From assembly GCF_002289565.1 (NCBI RefSeq), contig NZ_NTFY01000066.1:1-64000 (forward strand): a stretch of 64,000 bases of DNA, read 5' to 3'. Positions within the stretch are counted from its first letter, which is position 1. Every line of letters starts with the position of its first letter. The notes below the pieces were generated by a model. That model did not search any database. It was not told where the DNA came from and was given only the letters and a program-made list of their open reading frames with translations. This document shows, piece after piece, positions 1-8,352 of this stretch. Source of the stretch: Rhodopirellula sp. SM50. GTDB lineage: Bacteria > Planctomycetota > Planctomycetia > Pirellulales > Pirellulaceae. The position numbers were made by a program, and so were the translations under genes.

Positions 1-128
1 GACCGAAACGAAAAAAATGGCGGCCAAATACCGCTCGCGCGATAACAGCCAAGCTCAATCGCGGCAACAATGGGCGGATGCAATATCCGGGTTAGGCGAT
101 GCTTGCTCGCTGCAGAACAGCGAGACCG

Positions 129-157
129 GGCGGCTAAAGCCTGCACACCAGCAACGC
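129..157. repeat. Empty-site copy of an intergenic repeat
   Basis: The first 161 bases hold no gene and lie downstream of lysS. Within them a short segment containing GGCTAAAGCCTGCACACC matches the flanks of the two MITE-like elements near 12.6 kb and 23.3 kb. There the same words are split by a 139-bp insert with CTAAAG on both sides. This copy is uninterrupted, so it looks like the unoccupied form of the target repeat. Its own borders are not clear. Confidence 0.5.
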
Positions 158-161
158 TCCC

Positions 162-1760
162 TCACCCATTTTCCGTCGGCCGCAAGACCGGGAACAGGAT
201 CACGTCGCGAATCGATTTCTGTCCCGTCAGGATCATAACCAGGCGATCGATTCCGATACCCAGGCCTCCCGCAGGCGGCATCGCATGACGCAACGCCCGG
301 ATGAAATCGTGGTCCATCTTGGCCATCGACTCTTCGTCGTCCTGGCCTTCCAATTGCGTCTCGAACAGCTTTTGCTGCAGATCGGGATCGTTCAGTTCGG
401 TGTACGCGTTGGCCAGTTCCATTCCACTGATGAACAGTTCGAACCGTTCTGCGATCTCGGGGTTGTCCCGCTTGCGTTTCGTCAGCGGACAGATACTGGC
501 CGGATAGTCGATCACAAAGATCGGGCCTTCTAACGTGTCTTCGACTTTCTCTTCAAAGATCTCGTTGCGGACGACATCCAGGTGCTTGTGTTCGGTGTCC
601 AAGCCTAGCTTTTGGGCGTACTCGATCACCGCCTTGTCGTCGGTCTCGTCGATTCCGGTCGCCTCTTTGAACAACTCGGCATAGGTGGCCCGTTTGAACG
701 GCGGCGTGAAATCGATCGTCTTGCCCGCGTATTCACGTTGGTATCCGCCGCCGATCACTTCGATGGCGTTACAGATCACGCGTTCGGTCAAATCCATCAT
801 CGACACATAGTCCCCGTAGGCCTGATAGACCTCCAGCATCGTGAATTCGGGATTGTGTCGCGGGCTGAGGCCCTCGTTGCGATAGACACGCCCGAGCTCG
901 TAGACCCGTTCCATGCCCCCCACCATCAGCCGCTTCAGGTGCAGCTCGAGTGCGATCCGCAGGGTCAGCCCCATGTCGAGGGCATTGTGGTGCGTTTCGA
1001 AGGGGCGAGCCGCGGCGCCGCCGGCAACCGTATGAAGCGTGGGGCCTTCGACCTCGCAAAAACCATCCGCATCGAGCGTCGCGCGGATCGATTTGACGAT
1101 TCGCGTGCGGTCCAAGAACGTTTCCATGGTGCCGTCGTTGAACGCCAGGTCGGCGTACCGCATCCGCTGTTTCAGATCGACGTTGGTTAGCCCGGCGTGT
1201 TTTTCCGGCGGCGGTTCCAGCATCTTGGTCTGGAACGTCAGCTTCTCGGCAAACACGGTCAGTTCGCCGGTGTTGGTGCGTCCCAACCGCCCTTCGGCGG
1301 CAATCAGGTCCCCCAGATCGAACAGCTTGGCGAGCGCGAAATCATCCTCGCCGACTTGTTTCTTGCCAATGAAGATCTGAATCGATCCGGTCCAGTCCTT
1401 GATGTTCAAAAAGATCAGCTTGCCGGTCGGTCGAGCCAACATGATGCGGCCGGCGACGCGAACCGTGGGACCGATTTCTTCGCCGGGGCCGTTGTCCGAT
1501 TTCCATTGGCGGTAATCGACGTCTTCGGATTCGACGTCCGGCAGTTCCAGAAGTTGGCCGTCTTTGGTTTGAAACTTGACCTCGGAGATTCGTTTGCGGC
1601 AATCGCCGATCAGCGTTCGGTCGTCGAAACGCGAGCCGTAGGGATCGATCCCCAGCGCTTCGATTTGTCGCAGTTTTTCGCGGCGTGCCACTCTCGGGTC
1701 GGTGGTGTCACCATCGTCGGGAGTGCCATTTCCGTTGCCGCCGTCTGGGTTCTGATTCAT
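162..1760 (-). CDS. lysS: Lysyl-tRNA synthetase, class II
   Basis: Charges tRNA-Lys with lysine using ATP in the cytoplasm. The 532-residue product has an N-terminal OB-fold anticodon-binding domain (about residues 85-190, with VRVAGRIMLARPTGKLIF) followed by the class II catalytic core. Motif 2 is visible as YELGRVYRNEGLSPRHNPEF and motif 3 near the C-terminus as GGLGIGIDRLVMIL. The ATG at 1758-1760 was chosen because it gives MNQNPDGGN and a family-typical length. The frame stays open upstream to 2294, but that part runs antisense to the small secreted protein gene and resembles no synthetase extension. A low-complexity Gly/Asn/Asp stretch precedes the OB fold, which is an odd but harmless tail. 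Family assignment is secure. Confidence 0.96.
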   Translation of the reverse strand: MNQNPDGGNGNGTPDDGDTTDPRVARREKLRQIEALGIDPYGSRFDDRTLIGDCRKRISEVKFQTKDGQLLELPDVESEDVDYRQWKSDNGPGEEIGPTVRVAGRIMLARPTGKLIFLNIKDWTGSIQIFIGKKQVGEDDFALAKLFDLGDLIAAEGRLGRTNTGELTVFAEKLTFQTKMLEPPPEKHAGLTNVDLKQRMRYADLAFNDGTMETFLDRTRIVKSIRATLDADGFCEVEGPTLHTVAGGAAARPFETHHNALDMGLTLRIALELHLKRLMVGGMERVYELGRVYRNEGLSPRHNPEFTMLEVYQAYGDYVSMMDLTERVICNAIEVIGGGYQREYAGKTIDFTPPFKRATYAELFKEATGIDETDDKAVIEYAQKLGLDTEHKHLDVVRNEIFEEKVEDTLEGPIFVIDYPASICPLTKRKRDNPEIAERFELFISGMELANAYTELNDPDLQQKLFETQLEGQDDEESMAKMDHDFIRALRHAMPPAGGLGIGIDRLVMILTGQKSIRDVILFPVLRPTENG

Positions 1761-1986
1761 CTTGACTGCTGATTGGGTTGAAAACTGCCGCGGAAAACGA
1801 CCGGAATTCCGGGCCTGGGGCCGAATTGTCGAACCGATCGCCTGTTTTGACAAGGCGAGCGCCCGGGAGCTGTCTTGACCCGGACCGCGGCGGTTGACTA
1901 TCAGGACGGTTGGTTGTCGCCGGCGTCGTCGTGACGCTGGACCATGACGCGTTTCTCTCCCGCCACCGATCGAATCCGAGTCCCCC

Positions 1987-2313
1987 ATGAGTCGTTTTCT
2001 CGCCTTCACAATGTTCCTTGTCGTCGCCACCTGCTTTTCCGCCAGCACCCAAGCGACGGCGGCCGAAGTCGTCCATTTCCAATGCAAGGAATGGAAAGCG
2101 AAACACATCCACGATGCCAAAAAGGCAACCGCGATTGCCGGAACGTTGAAAAAACTGGGTTGTGAAGTCAAGGAAGAACAGCACAACGGCCACCTCGACG
2201 TCAAATACCGCTGCGTCAAAGAACGCACGCTACCGGTGAAATCCCACGCCGAAGCCGTCAAATGGGAAAAGTGGTTCAAGGAATACGGGTTCAAGGTCTA
2301 CCACACCCACTGA
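1987..2313 (+). CDS. Small secreted protein of unknown function
   Basis: A 108-residue protein with a clear Sec signal peptide: hydrophobic residues 4-17 and likely cleavage after ATA at about residue 25. The mature part is about 83 residues, rich in Lys and His, with two cysteines (CKEWK and LGCEVKEE) and a third in KYRCVKE. It reads as a compact alpha/beta fold (alternating charged strands, a KATAIAGTLKKLGCEV helix-strand unit), but I do not recognise a named family. It is transcribed divergently from lysS across about 230 bp. It may be a periplasmic stress or metal-related protein, but that is a guess from composition only. Confidence 0.8.
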   Translation: MSRFLAFTMFLVVATCFSASTQATAAEVVHFQCKEWKAKHIHDAKKATAIAGTLKKLGCEVKEEQHNGHLDVKYRCVKERTLPVKSHAEAVKWEKWFKEYGFKVYHTH

Positions 2314-2444
2314 TCCTCCGGCGACGTTTCGATTTGCCCTGCACCGGCAAGCGAGAAGCTTACGCCACTTGCCCCGAACCCGAAGTGTGATTTACACTTC
2401 TGTACTGGACGGGAGGCCGTTTCGACGACGAAGCCGTCCCCTGA

Positions 2445-2527
2445 GGAGGATAAGCGAATTGGCAAGCAGACTGATTCGAAATCAGTTGCCGCGCAAGCGG
2501 TTGCGGGTTCGAGTCCCGTGTCCTCCG
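2445..2527 (+). tRNA. tRNA-Ser (anticodon CGA)
   Basis: A class II tRNA can be folded by eye. The acceptor GGAGGAT pairs with GTCCTCC (one U-G pair). The anticodon arm is ACTGA-TTCGAAA-TCAGT, giving anticodon CGA for UCG serine codons. The long variable arm is GCCGC-GCAA-GCGGT, and the T arm is GCGGG-TTCGAGT-CCCGT. The discriminator is G, as expected for serine, and CCA is not encoded. With a 7-bp acceptor, position 8 is A rather than the usual U, and the D stem is only about 2 bp (GC...GC). This is unusual and worth a covariance-model score. A strong terminator follows 11 bp downstream. Confidence 0.85.
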
Positions 2528-2538
2528 CTGTGACCAAC

Positions 2539-2575
2539 ACACCCTCGAAAACACTCAGTTTTCGAGGGTGTTTTT
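2539..2575 (+). terminator. Rho-independent terminator of tRNA-Ser
   Basis: A perfect 14-bp stem (ACACCCTCGAAAAC and its complement) around a 5-nt loop, followed directly by a run of five T. It ends the tRNA-Ser transcript and separates it from the kinase gene downstream. Confidence 0.92.
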
Positions 2576-2638
2576 GTTGGGTCGCCCCCCACCCGGACAA
2601 ACCTCGACAACCGGCGACCCATTCCCCCCCTGCCCGCC

Positions 2639-2662
2639 AAAAAAGGGTGTCGGACACCTTTT
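2639..2662. repeat. Short palindrome AAAAGGGTGTCGGACACCTTTT
   Basis: A near-perfect inverted repeat built on GGTGTCNGACACC with A-rich and T-rich flanks, in the leader region upstream of the kinase gene. Similar short palindromes recur between genes in planctomycete genomes (from memory). It could form a hairpin with a T-run or be a dispersed repeat. No other copy was noticed in this window. Confidence 0.55.
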
Positions 2663-2828
2663 CTGTCGGGGCGTGGCGGAAAAGGACGGTTGGTTGAGTG
2701 AAGGGGAGCTGGAACACGAAACTGCGCCGAGGTTTTCTAATAGACTGCGGCGCATTCGCTGTGGGCGAACCATGGAGCTTCGTCGGCCCCGATTTGTAAC
2801 TCACGTCCGCAGGAATGGTTCGAAGACG

Positions 2829-4610
2829 ATGAATGTTCGCCAGAAAAAACTTCCGATCGCGGCCCTGGAACGGATTGACGATCGGTGCACCGAATTCGAA
2901 CAACGATGGCAGTCAGGCGATCCGCCGACCATCGAATCGGTCTTGGAAGGAGACGTCAACGACGCGGAGCGCGACGTGCTGTTGGCCGAACTGGTCGTCC
3001 TGGAAATGGATTATCGGCGACGACGTGGTGAGGGGCCGGCGAAGCAGGAATACCTGGACCGGTTTCCCGATCATGTCAAGGCAATCAACGGCGCGCTGAA
3101 AGACGACGAGAAACGCGCCAGTGCCTTCGTGCCGCCCACCATCGCACGTCTGGCCGAACTGTTTCCCGCCCTGGAGATCATCGAACTTCTCGGTGCAGGA
3201 GGAATGGGGGCGGTCTACAAGGCGCGGCAAAAAGGACTCGATCGCATGGTCGCGGTGAAAATCCTGCCGGAAGAATTTGCCCACGAAGCGAACTTTGCCC
3301 TCAGGTTCACCCGCGAAGCTCGCACGCTGGCGAAACTCAACCACCCCAACATCGTCTCGGTGTTCGAGTTTGGAAACGTCCAAGACACGCACTACTTCCT
3401 GATGGAGTTCGTCGACGGACCCACACTTCGCGACGTCGTCCGTGCCGGCCAATTGTCACCCGAACACGCTTTAGCAATCGTGCCGCATCTCTGCGACGCA
3501 CTGCAGTATGCTCACGACAAGGGTGTCATTCACCGCGACATCAAGCCCGAAAACATTCTGGTGGCAAAGGATGGTTCGGTGAAGATCGCCGACTTCGGTT
3601 TATCGCGGATACTGGGGAACGAAAACCAACAGACGATGCTCACCGGCACGCACCAGATCATGGGCACGCCGCGCTACATGGCTCCCGAACAGCTGGAAGG
3701 CGCGCGCAGCGTTGACCATCGGGCCGATATCTATTCCCTGGGCGTTGTCTTTTACGAAATGTTGACCGGAGAGCTTCCGATCGGGCGATTTGCCGCGCCG
3801 TCACAGAAAGCCCAGATCGACGTGCGGCTCGACGAAGTTGTTCTACGCACGCTCGAAAAGGAACCGCAACGTCGATATCAGCACGCAAGTCAGATCAAAT
3901 CAGACATGCAAAGCATCGCGTCGACGGGCAACCCGGCGCTCGCCCCCACCCTGGTTGCCGGCGAAGTCGCCCGGCAGACGGACACCACCTCGGCGATCCA
4001 GCCGTCAACGGCCAATCTGCATCACCAGGAATTGGCCGCGCGAATGTTGTTGACCCGGCGTGACCTGATGGATCGCATTGACACGTCCCTGCGACCACTG
4101 TTTCGAGGACAACTCTTGCAGATCCTCATCGGCGTGCTGATCATCATCTTGGGGGCTCAATGCTGGGCGCGCAACATGGACATGGCCCATCGAGTGATCT
4201 GCGGAGTCGTTCTGCACGTTTACGGGATTCTCGTGATCGCCGCGGCAGCAGCGGTCTGCACCAAAATCAATCGAATCGACTACTCGGAACCCGTCGACCA
4301 GATCCGCAACAATTTGGAAGCCGTCAGAAACATCTATCTGAAAGTCGGCGCGGTGATCGGATTCCCATGGTGGTTGATGTGGATCCCGGTCACCGTGGCG
4401 ATCGGTTTCGATGCCGTCCTGCATCCGAATTCACTGATCCCGTCACTCGTCGTCGGAGTGATCGGATTCGTTGTCTCCTACTGGCTGTACTGGCGAGTCC
4501 AGCAGTCCGACCGCCCGTCGGCCGAGGCATGGCGAAAACGCCTCGCCGGCAACAGCATCGCCAATGCGTCTTTGATTCTCACTGAGATCGAACACGCACA
4601 GATTCAGTAA
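2829..4610 (+). CDS. Membrane-anchored serine/threonine protein kinase
   Basis: Phosphorylates proteins on Ser/Thr. In the 593-residue product a short N-terminal helical region typical of planctomycete kinases (MNVRQKKLPIAALERIDDR) is followed by a complete Hanks kinase domain at about residues 110-370. Visible motifs are the glycine loop GAGGMGAVYKAR, the ATP-binding lysine in VAVKIL, the catalytic loop HRDIKPEN, DFGLSR and APEQ. About 150 residues later come four hydrophobic helices (residues about 430-570), so the kinase domain is cytoplasmic and tethered by its C-terminus. The ATG at 2829 was chosen. Earlier in-frame starts run into the tRNA terminator at 2539-2575 and add low-quality sequence. 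No PASTA or other sensor domain is present, so the input signal is unknown. Confidence 0.9.
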   Translation: MNVRQKKLPIAALERIDDRCTEFEQRWQSGDPPTIESVLEGDVNDAERDVLLAELVVLEMDYRRRRGEGPAKQEYLDRFPDHVKAINGALKDDEKRASAFVPPTIARLAELFPALEIIELLGAGGMGAVYKARQKGLDRMVAVKILPEEFAHEANFALRFTREARTLAKLNHPNIVSVFEFGNVQDTHYFLMEFVDGPTLRDVVRAGQLSPEHALAIVPHLCDALQYAHDKGVIHRDIKPENILVAKDGSVKIADFGLSRILGNENQQTMLTGTHQIMGTPRYMAPEQLEGARSVDHRADIYSLGVVFYEMLTGELPIGRFAAPSQKAQIDVRLDEVVLRTLEKEPQRRYQHASQIKSDMQSIASTGNPALAPTLVAGEVARQTDTTSAIQPSTANLHHQELAARMLLTRRDLMDRIDTSLRPLFRGQLLQILIGVLIIILGAQCWARNMDMAHRVICGVVLHVYGILVIAAAAAVCTKINRIDYSEPVDQIRNNLEAVRNIYLKVGAVIGFPWWLMWIPVTVAIGFDAVLHPNSLIPSLVVGVIGFVVSYWLYWRVQQSDRPSAEAWRKRLAGNSIANASLILTEIEHAQIQ

Positions 4611-4637
4611 GGGATTTCTTGCCCTCACCCCCGACCG

Positions 4638-4771
4638 GCGATGCTTTGAAGCATTTGTTAGCGGTAGGGCGCGAGCCCTCCGGTGTTGTGGCAGAGAGTA
4701 AGAACCGGAGGGCTCGCGCCCTGCCGCCAAAACCTCAAGAAACACACGGGAAAAATGCTTCACCGCGTTGC
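4638..4771. repeat. MITE-like element, family A copy 1 (134 bp)
   Basis: Intergenic palindromic element. Its outer ends are imperfect inverted repeats (GCTTTGAAGCATTTG on the left, AAAAATGCTTCACCGCG on the right). Inside is a strong hairpin with arms GGGCGCGAGCCCTCCGG at about 4667-4683 and its complement at 4705-4721. The element at 16605-16738 is the same length and matches in reverse-complement orientation over its whole extent. No protein is encoded. The rest of the 4611-4933 gap shows nothing beyond the ribosome binding site of the next gene. Confidence 0.8.
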
Positions 4772-4933
4772 CCGACAGGCCTCCTCTCAAGGAACCGCCA
4801 GCCGCTGTGAACCGCCACCACGTTGAACATCTCAAGTCAACGTTGCTCGCTACCGTTCTGTCGCACGCGTCAGAAAGCCCAACCATCCGCACGCTCGTTT
4901 CAATGCTTCCGGCCGCTACATCAGGAGTTCACC

Positions 4934-6619
4934 ATGAGTCCTACACTCGACACCGCCGTGATCACGGACCCGCTGGAGGAAGCATCGGAATCTCCCGGTG
5001 CAGCCGCGGCGCCGACGATCGAGCGGCGACACGACCTGGACGCGCTGCGTGCGATCGCGATGTTGCTGGGGATCGTGCTTCACGCCGCACTCTCATTCTC
5101 TCCGATTCCCTGGACCGTGAAGGACTCGCAGACAAGCGAGTTCTACTCCGTTCTGTTCGCCGTGCTCCACGGGTTTCGCATGCCGCTGTTTTTTATGTTG
5201 AGCGGTTTTTTCACGGCCATGTTGTGGCGCAAACGAGGACTCGGGGGATTGATCAAACAGCGGCTCAAACGGATCGCCCTACCGCTATTGCTCGGCTGCC
5301 TGACCATCGTGCCGAGCATGTGGGCCGTCAGTGCCTTCGTCAGCCGCCCGTCATCGGCAGGGTCGCAGAACGCGGCCGCCTGGGAAGCGGTTGTCGCGGG
5401 TGAGACCGACCGCGTTCGGACAGCAATTAGAAACGATGAATTGACCGTCGACGCGGTCAGCCAAGATGGCGCGTCGCTGTTGACCGTTGCTGTATTTCTC
5501 GGCCACACAGAAATGGTTGAAATGCTGTTGGACATGGGAGCCGATGTCAACCAGCGAAACCGCGACCAGGGAACGGCGTTGCACAGCGCGGCCTTTGTCG
5601 GCCGCAGCGAAGAGGCCGCCTTGCTGTTGGGTGCCGGAGCCGACGTGGACGCCTCGGACGCAAACGGACAAACGCCAAAGGACCTGCTCAAGACCGACTT
5701 CGTCACCACCAACTTTATCGCGACATCGTTTGGGCGTCCGCTGGATGAACAAACCTTGAAGGCCGGTCGCGCCGAAATCGCAAAGCAACTCGGCGTGCGA
5801 GACTTCCTCGGTTCCGGCAGCGGTACCGCGGCGGGTCCCGGTTGGGAAACGATCGAGGCGCTCTTGTTTCAGTTTCCGGTCTTCATGCATTTGTGGTTTC
5901 TGTGGTTCCTATGTTGGTTGATCGCGGCGTTCTTGATTTACGCCCCCCTGGCCGATGCGTTGAAGCTTCGCAAGCTTCCTGCATGGCTGGTGTGTTCTCC
6001 GGTCAGTCTGCTGTGGCTGATTCCGCTGACGATGTTGCCCCTGTCGTACATGCAGCCTGCCGGTTTCGGCGCGGATCCATCCATCGGGCTGCTGCCACTT
6101 CCCAGCGTGCTCGCTTACTACGCCGTGTTCTTTTTCTTCGGCGCGCTCTACTGGGACATCGACGACGCCGAGAATCGGCTGGGCCGCGAGTGGGCGATCA
6201 GCTTGTCGGTCGCGGTGTTTGTGGTCTTTCCGATCGGTCTGGATTGGGTGTCCGGTACGTTCGGGATTGTGCCTTCGCTGCTAGATCCCACTCTGAAGGC
6301 GCTCGCCGCAGGCTTTCTGCAGGCCTTGTTTGCGTGGCTGATGATCTTCGGATCGATCGGGCTGTGCCGTCGCCTGATGTCTCGAGAGAGCCGCACCATG
6401 CGATACATTTCCGATTCGTCGTACTGGCTGTATCTGGCTCACCTTCCGCTGGTCCTGCTGGCTCAGTGGTTCGTCCGGGATTCGACGCTGCCCGCGTTTG
6501 TGAAGTTTTCCGGAATCACGATCGTGATCTCCGCATTCCTGTTGCTGAGCTACGAGTACGGCGTTCGCTATACGATCATCGGCCGAATCCTAAACGGGCC
6601 GCGAAAACGGGCTGCGTAG
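4934..6619 (+). CDS. Membrane acyltransferase (family 3, OpgC-like) with inserted ankyrin domain
   Basis: A polytopic inner-membrane O-acyltransferase, expected to move acyl groups onto an extracytoplasmic glycan or lipid. The N-terminus has the family hallmark RRHDLDALRAIAMLLGIVLH (residues 31-50), with three membrane helices by residue 135. Residues about 141-300 are not membrane sequence. They carry ankyrin-type repeats (DGASLLTVAVFLGHTEMVEMLLDMGADVN, then TALHSAAFVGRSEEAALLLGAGADVD). At least six more membrane helices follow. By the usual topology the insert would face the periplasm. The start at 4934 has a clear AGGAG 6 nt upstream. 561 residues is long for the family (about 380), and the insert explains the excess. 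The substrate is unknown. Confidence 0.88.
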   Translation: MSPTLDTAVITDPLEEASESPGAAAAPTIERRHDLDALRAIAMLLGIVLHAALSFSPIPWTVKDSQTSEFYSVLFAVLHGFRMPLFFMLSGFFTAMLWRKRGLGGLIKQRLKRIALPLLLGCLTIVPSMWAVSAFVSRPSSAGSQNAAAWEAVVAGETDRVRTAIRNDELTVDAVSQDGASLLTVAVFLGHTEMVEMLLDMGADVNQRNRDQGTALHSAAFVGRSEEAALLLGAGADVDASDANGQTPKDLLKTDFVTTNFIATSFGRPLDEQTLKAGRAEIAKQLGVRDFLGSGSGTAAGPGWETIEALLFQFPVFMHLWFLWFLCWLIAAFLIYAPLADALKLRKLPAWLVCSPVSLLWLIPLTMLPLSYMQPAGFGADPSIGLLPLPSVLAYYAVFFFFGALYWDIDDAENRLGREWAISLSVAVFVVFPIGLDWVSGTFGIVPSLLDPTLKALAAGFLQALFAWLMIFGSIGLCRRLMSRESRTMRYISDSSYWLYLAHLPLVLLAQWFVRDSTLPAFVKFSGITIVISAFLLLSYEYGVRYTIIGRILNGPRKRAA

Positions 6620-6667
6620 CAACGTGCGTTTTGAGGGAGTGGGTCGGTGCGGGTAATGCGACAAAGC

Positions 6668-6701
6668 AAAACTCGCGCAGGCCATGGATTCCTGCGCGAG
6701 T
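6668..6701 (-). terminator. Terminator of the BON-domain gene
   Basis: A perfect 11-bp inverted repeat (ACTCGCGCAGG and its complement, 9-nt loop). Read on the minus strand it is followed by TTTT. It lies 35 bp past the stop codon of the BON-domain gene and also separates it from the convergent acyltransferase gene. Confidence 0.85.
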
Positions 6702-6735
6702 GTTCTCGGTAAGCATCGTTGCCAAAGTCGTCGAG

Positions 6736-7968
6736 TTAGCCGTCAACTTGCAACTTGTTGCGGACATCCGTGACACCGTTGACCTTGATCGCCAGGTCTT
6801 CGGCATGCTCCTTGTCGTAGTAGGAATCCACATCACCGTATAGATAGACCTGCCCGTTGGACGCGTTGATCGAGATGTCGTAGCGATCGATAAGGGGGTC
6901 GCGTGTGAGTGCCTCCTCGACATCTCGCTTGATCGCGTCGCTGGAACGCGGTTCGACGGGCCGCACCTTCAAGTAGTTCTTGACTCGCCAAACGCCGACG
7001 GTGTTCTTGGCGTTTTGGGCAGCCGCTCGTTTCGCCTTCAAGTTGTCGACGATCCCGGTCAGCGTCACCACGCCCGCGTCGACGGCCACGTTGGGATTGA
7101 AAGACGAGACTCGGGGGTCAAACAGAAACGCGGCCTCGATTGCGTCGGCAATCGCTTCGTCGTCGATGCTGGACCACGGCTGCCGACGCTGCATGTCGTC
7201 ACGTGACCACCACGCGACCTGCAACTCTTCGGTGTCGATGGACCGCACGCCGGTGACCCAAGCGTCGCTTCGAGCGATGGTCCGTTCGTAGTCACTACCA
7301 ACACTTCCGCTCAACGTGACATGGCCATCCTCGACTTCGACAATGACCAGTTCGTCGTCCAGACGCGCATCCCAGTTTAGACGCTGCACGATATCAGACT
7401 TGATCTCGTAATCCGTTCGATCCGAGTCGTAATTGACCTCCAGCTGGTTGGTCAACTCCGTCACTCCGCGGGTGCTGCGAGCCACCTTGGCGGCCAGATC
7501 GCGTTCGGCATAGGAACTCACCGTGCCATTGAGCGTGACATTTCCGTTTTTGACGGAAACACTGATTTCCCAGGTGTCCGTCGCCGGATCTTGGGCCAGC
7601 GCCGTGATGACATCGCGTTCCAATTCCCAATCGGTACGCTCGGCGGTGGTCACTTCCAAACGATCAACGACCGAGCGAACTCCTTTGATCATTTTTGCGA
7701 TCCGAACAGCGGACTCCTTGGCCATCAGGTTGTTGACGGATCCGGTGAGTGTGACGATCCCGCCAGCCACGGTCACATCGATCGCGTTGGCATCAACACT
7801 TTTGGCTCCCCAGAACTCGCCTTCCAACGTCGTTTCAATGCGATCGTCCTTGATGTCGTTTTTCGAAGCCGACGAGTTGGCCGCGTGCAGCGCCGTTCCC
7901 GACATCAGGCACGCGAGTGCCGCGGAACCGATGGTCGCGTTGAATAGACTCGACTTGTTCAATCTCAT
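6736..7968 (-). CDS. Secreted protein with five BON domains (OsmY-like)
   Basis: 410 residues. It starts with a Sec signal peptide (MRLNKSSLFNATIGSAALACLMSGTALHA) and then has five consecutive BON domains at about residues 42-110, 115-180, 183-250, 265-335 and 342-410. Each carries the pattern of a charged helix, V.V..G.VTLTG.V, and a final helix with GV..V.N.L.V. BON domains bind phospholipid membranes, and the best known relative is the osmotic-stress protein OsmY. The likely place is the periplasm or outer membrane, with a role in envelope protection inferred only from family. The start is supported by AGGAG about 8 nt upstream on the minus strand. OsmY has two BON domains, so five is a long version. 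Confidence 0.93.
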   Translation of the reverse strand: MRLNKSSLFNATIGSAALACLMSGTALHAANSSASKNDIKDDRIETTLEGEFWGAKSVDANAIDVTVAGGIVTLTGSVNNLMAKESAVRIAKMIKGVRSVVDRLEVTTAERTDWELERDVITALAQDPATDTWEISVSVKNGNVTLNGTVSSYAERDLAAKVARSTRGVTELTNQLEVNYDSDRTDYEIKSDIVQRLNWDARLDDELVIVEVEDGHVTLSGSVGSDYERTIARSDAWVTGVRSIDTEELQVAWWSRDDMQRRQPWSSIDDEAIADAIEAAFLFDPRVSSFNPNVAVDAGVVTLTGIVDNLKAKRAAAQNAKNTVGVWRVKNYLKVRPVEPRSSDAIKRDVEEALTRDPLIDRYDISINASNGQVYLYGDVDSYYDKEHAEDLAIKVNGVTDVRNKLQVDG

Positions 7969-8352
7969 TGATGGGCTCCTTGGGGTTAGAGGATCAACAG
8001 GGCCGCATAGACGCGTTTTTCATGCGGACGATTCCAAACGTCAATACTTCAGTTTGCAAGCAGCGCGCCAATCAACGGCAAACCGTTCATCCGGTGGGGC
8101 TCTTCGCGTGTGCCTGCGGTGCATTTCGCGACTGGCGAGGGAATGTTTGGACCGGCGGAAGACTGGTGCTTTCCCCCGCATTCTGGGCCATCGCCGACCA
8201 CTCTCCATCCTCATTGACCAATTTGCCTGGCCAACCTCCTCGCCGCGTGGCCGATTCTCGGTCACAATCACACCTCACACAGAAGTCCGTCCGCGAAAAG
8301 GCCTGGGCTGACCTCTGCTTCCCGCCTCCTTCCTCCGATCGATTTGTCAGAG
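7969..8352. other. Divergent intergenic region, no gene seen
   Basis: About 380 bp between the starts of the BON-domain gene (reverse) and the alkaline phosphatase (forward). Small open frames occur, but none has a plausible product or ribosome site. It should carry the promoters of both genes, but I could not identify convincing elements. Confidence 0.5.

Noticed and set aside
1761-2294. N-terminal extension of lysS in the open frame up to 2294
   Set aside because: It would overlap antisense the whole small secreted protein gene and add 178 residues unlike any lysyl-tRNA synthetase.
2382-2400. Small perfect hairpin GAAGTGT-GATTT-ACACTTC upstream of tRNA-Ser
   Set aside because: Only 7 bp with no T-run. 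It could be a weak terminator of the small secreted protein gene but is too short to call.
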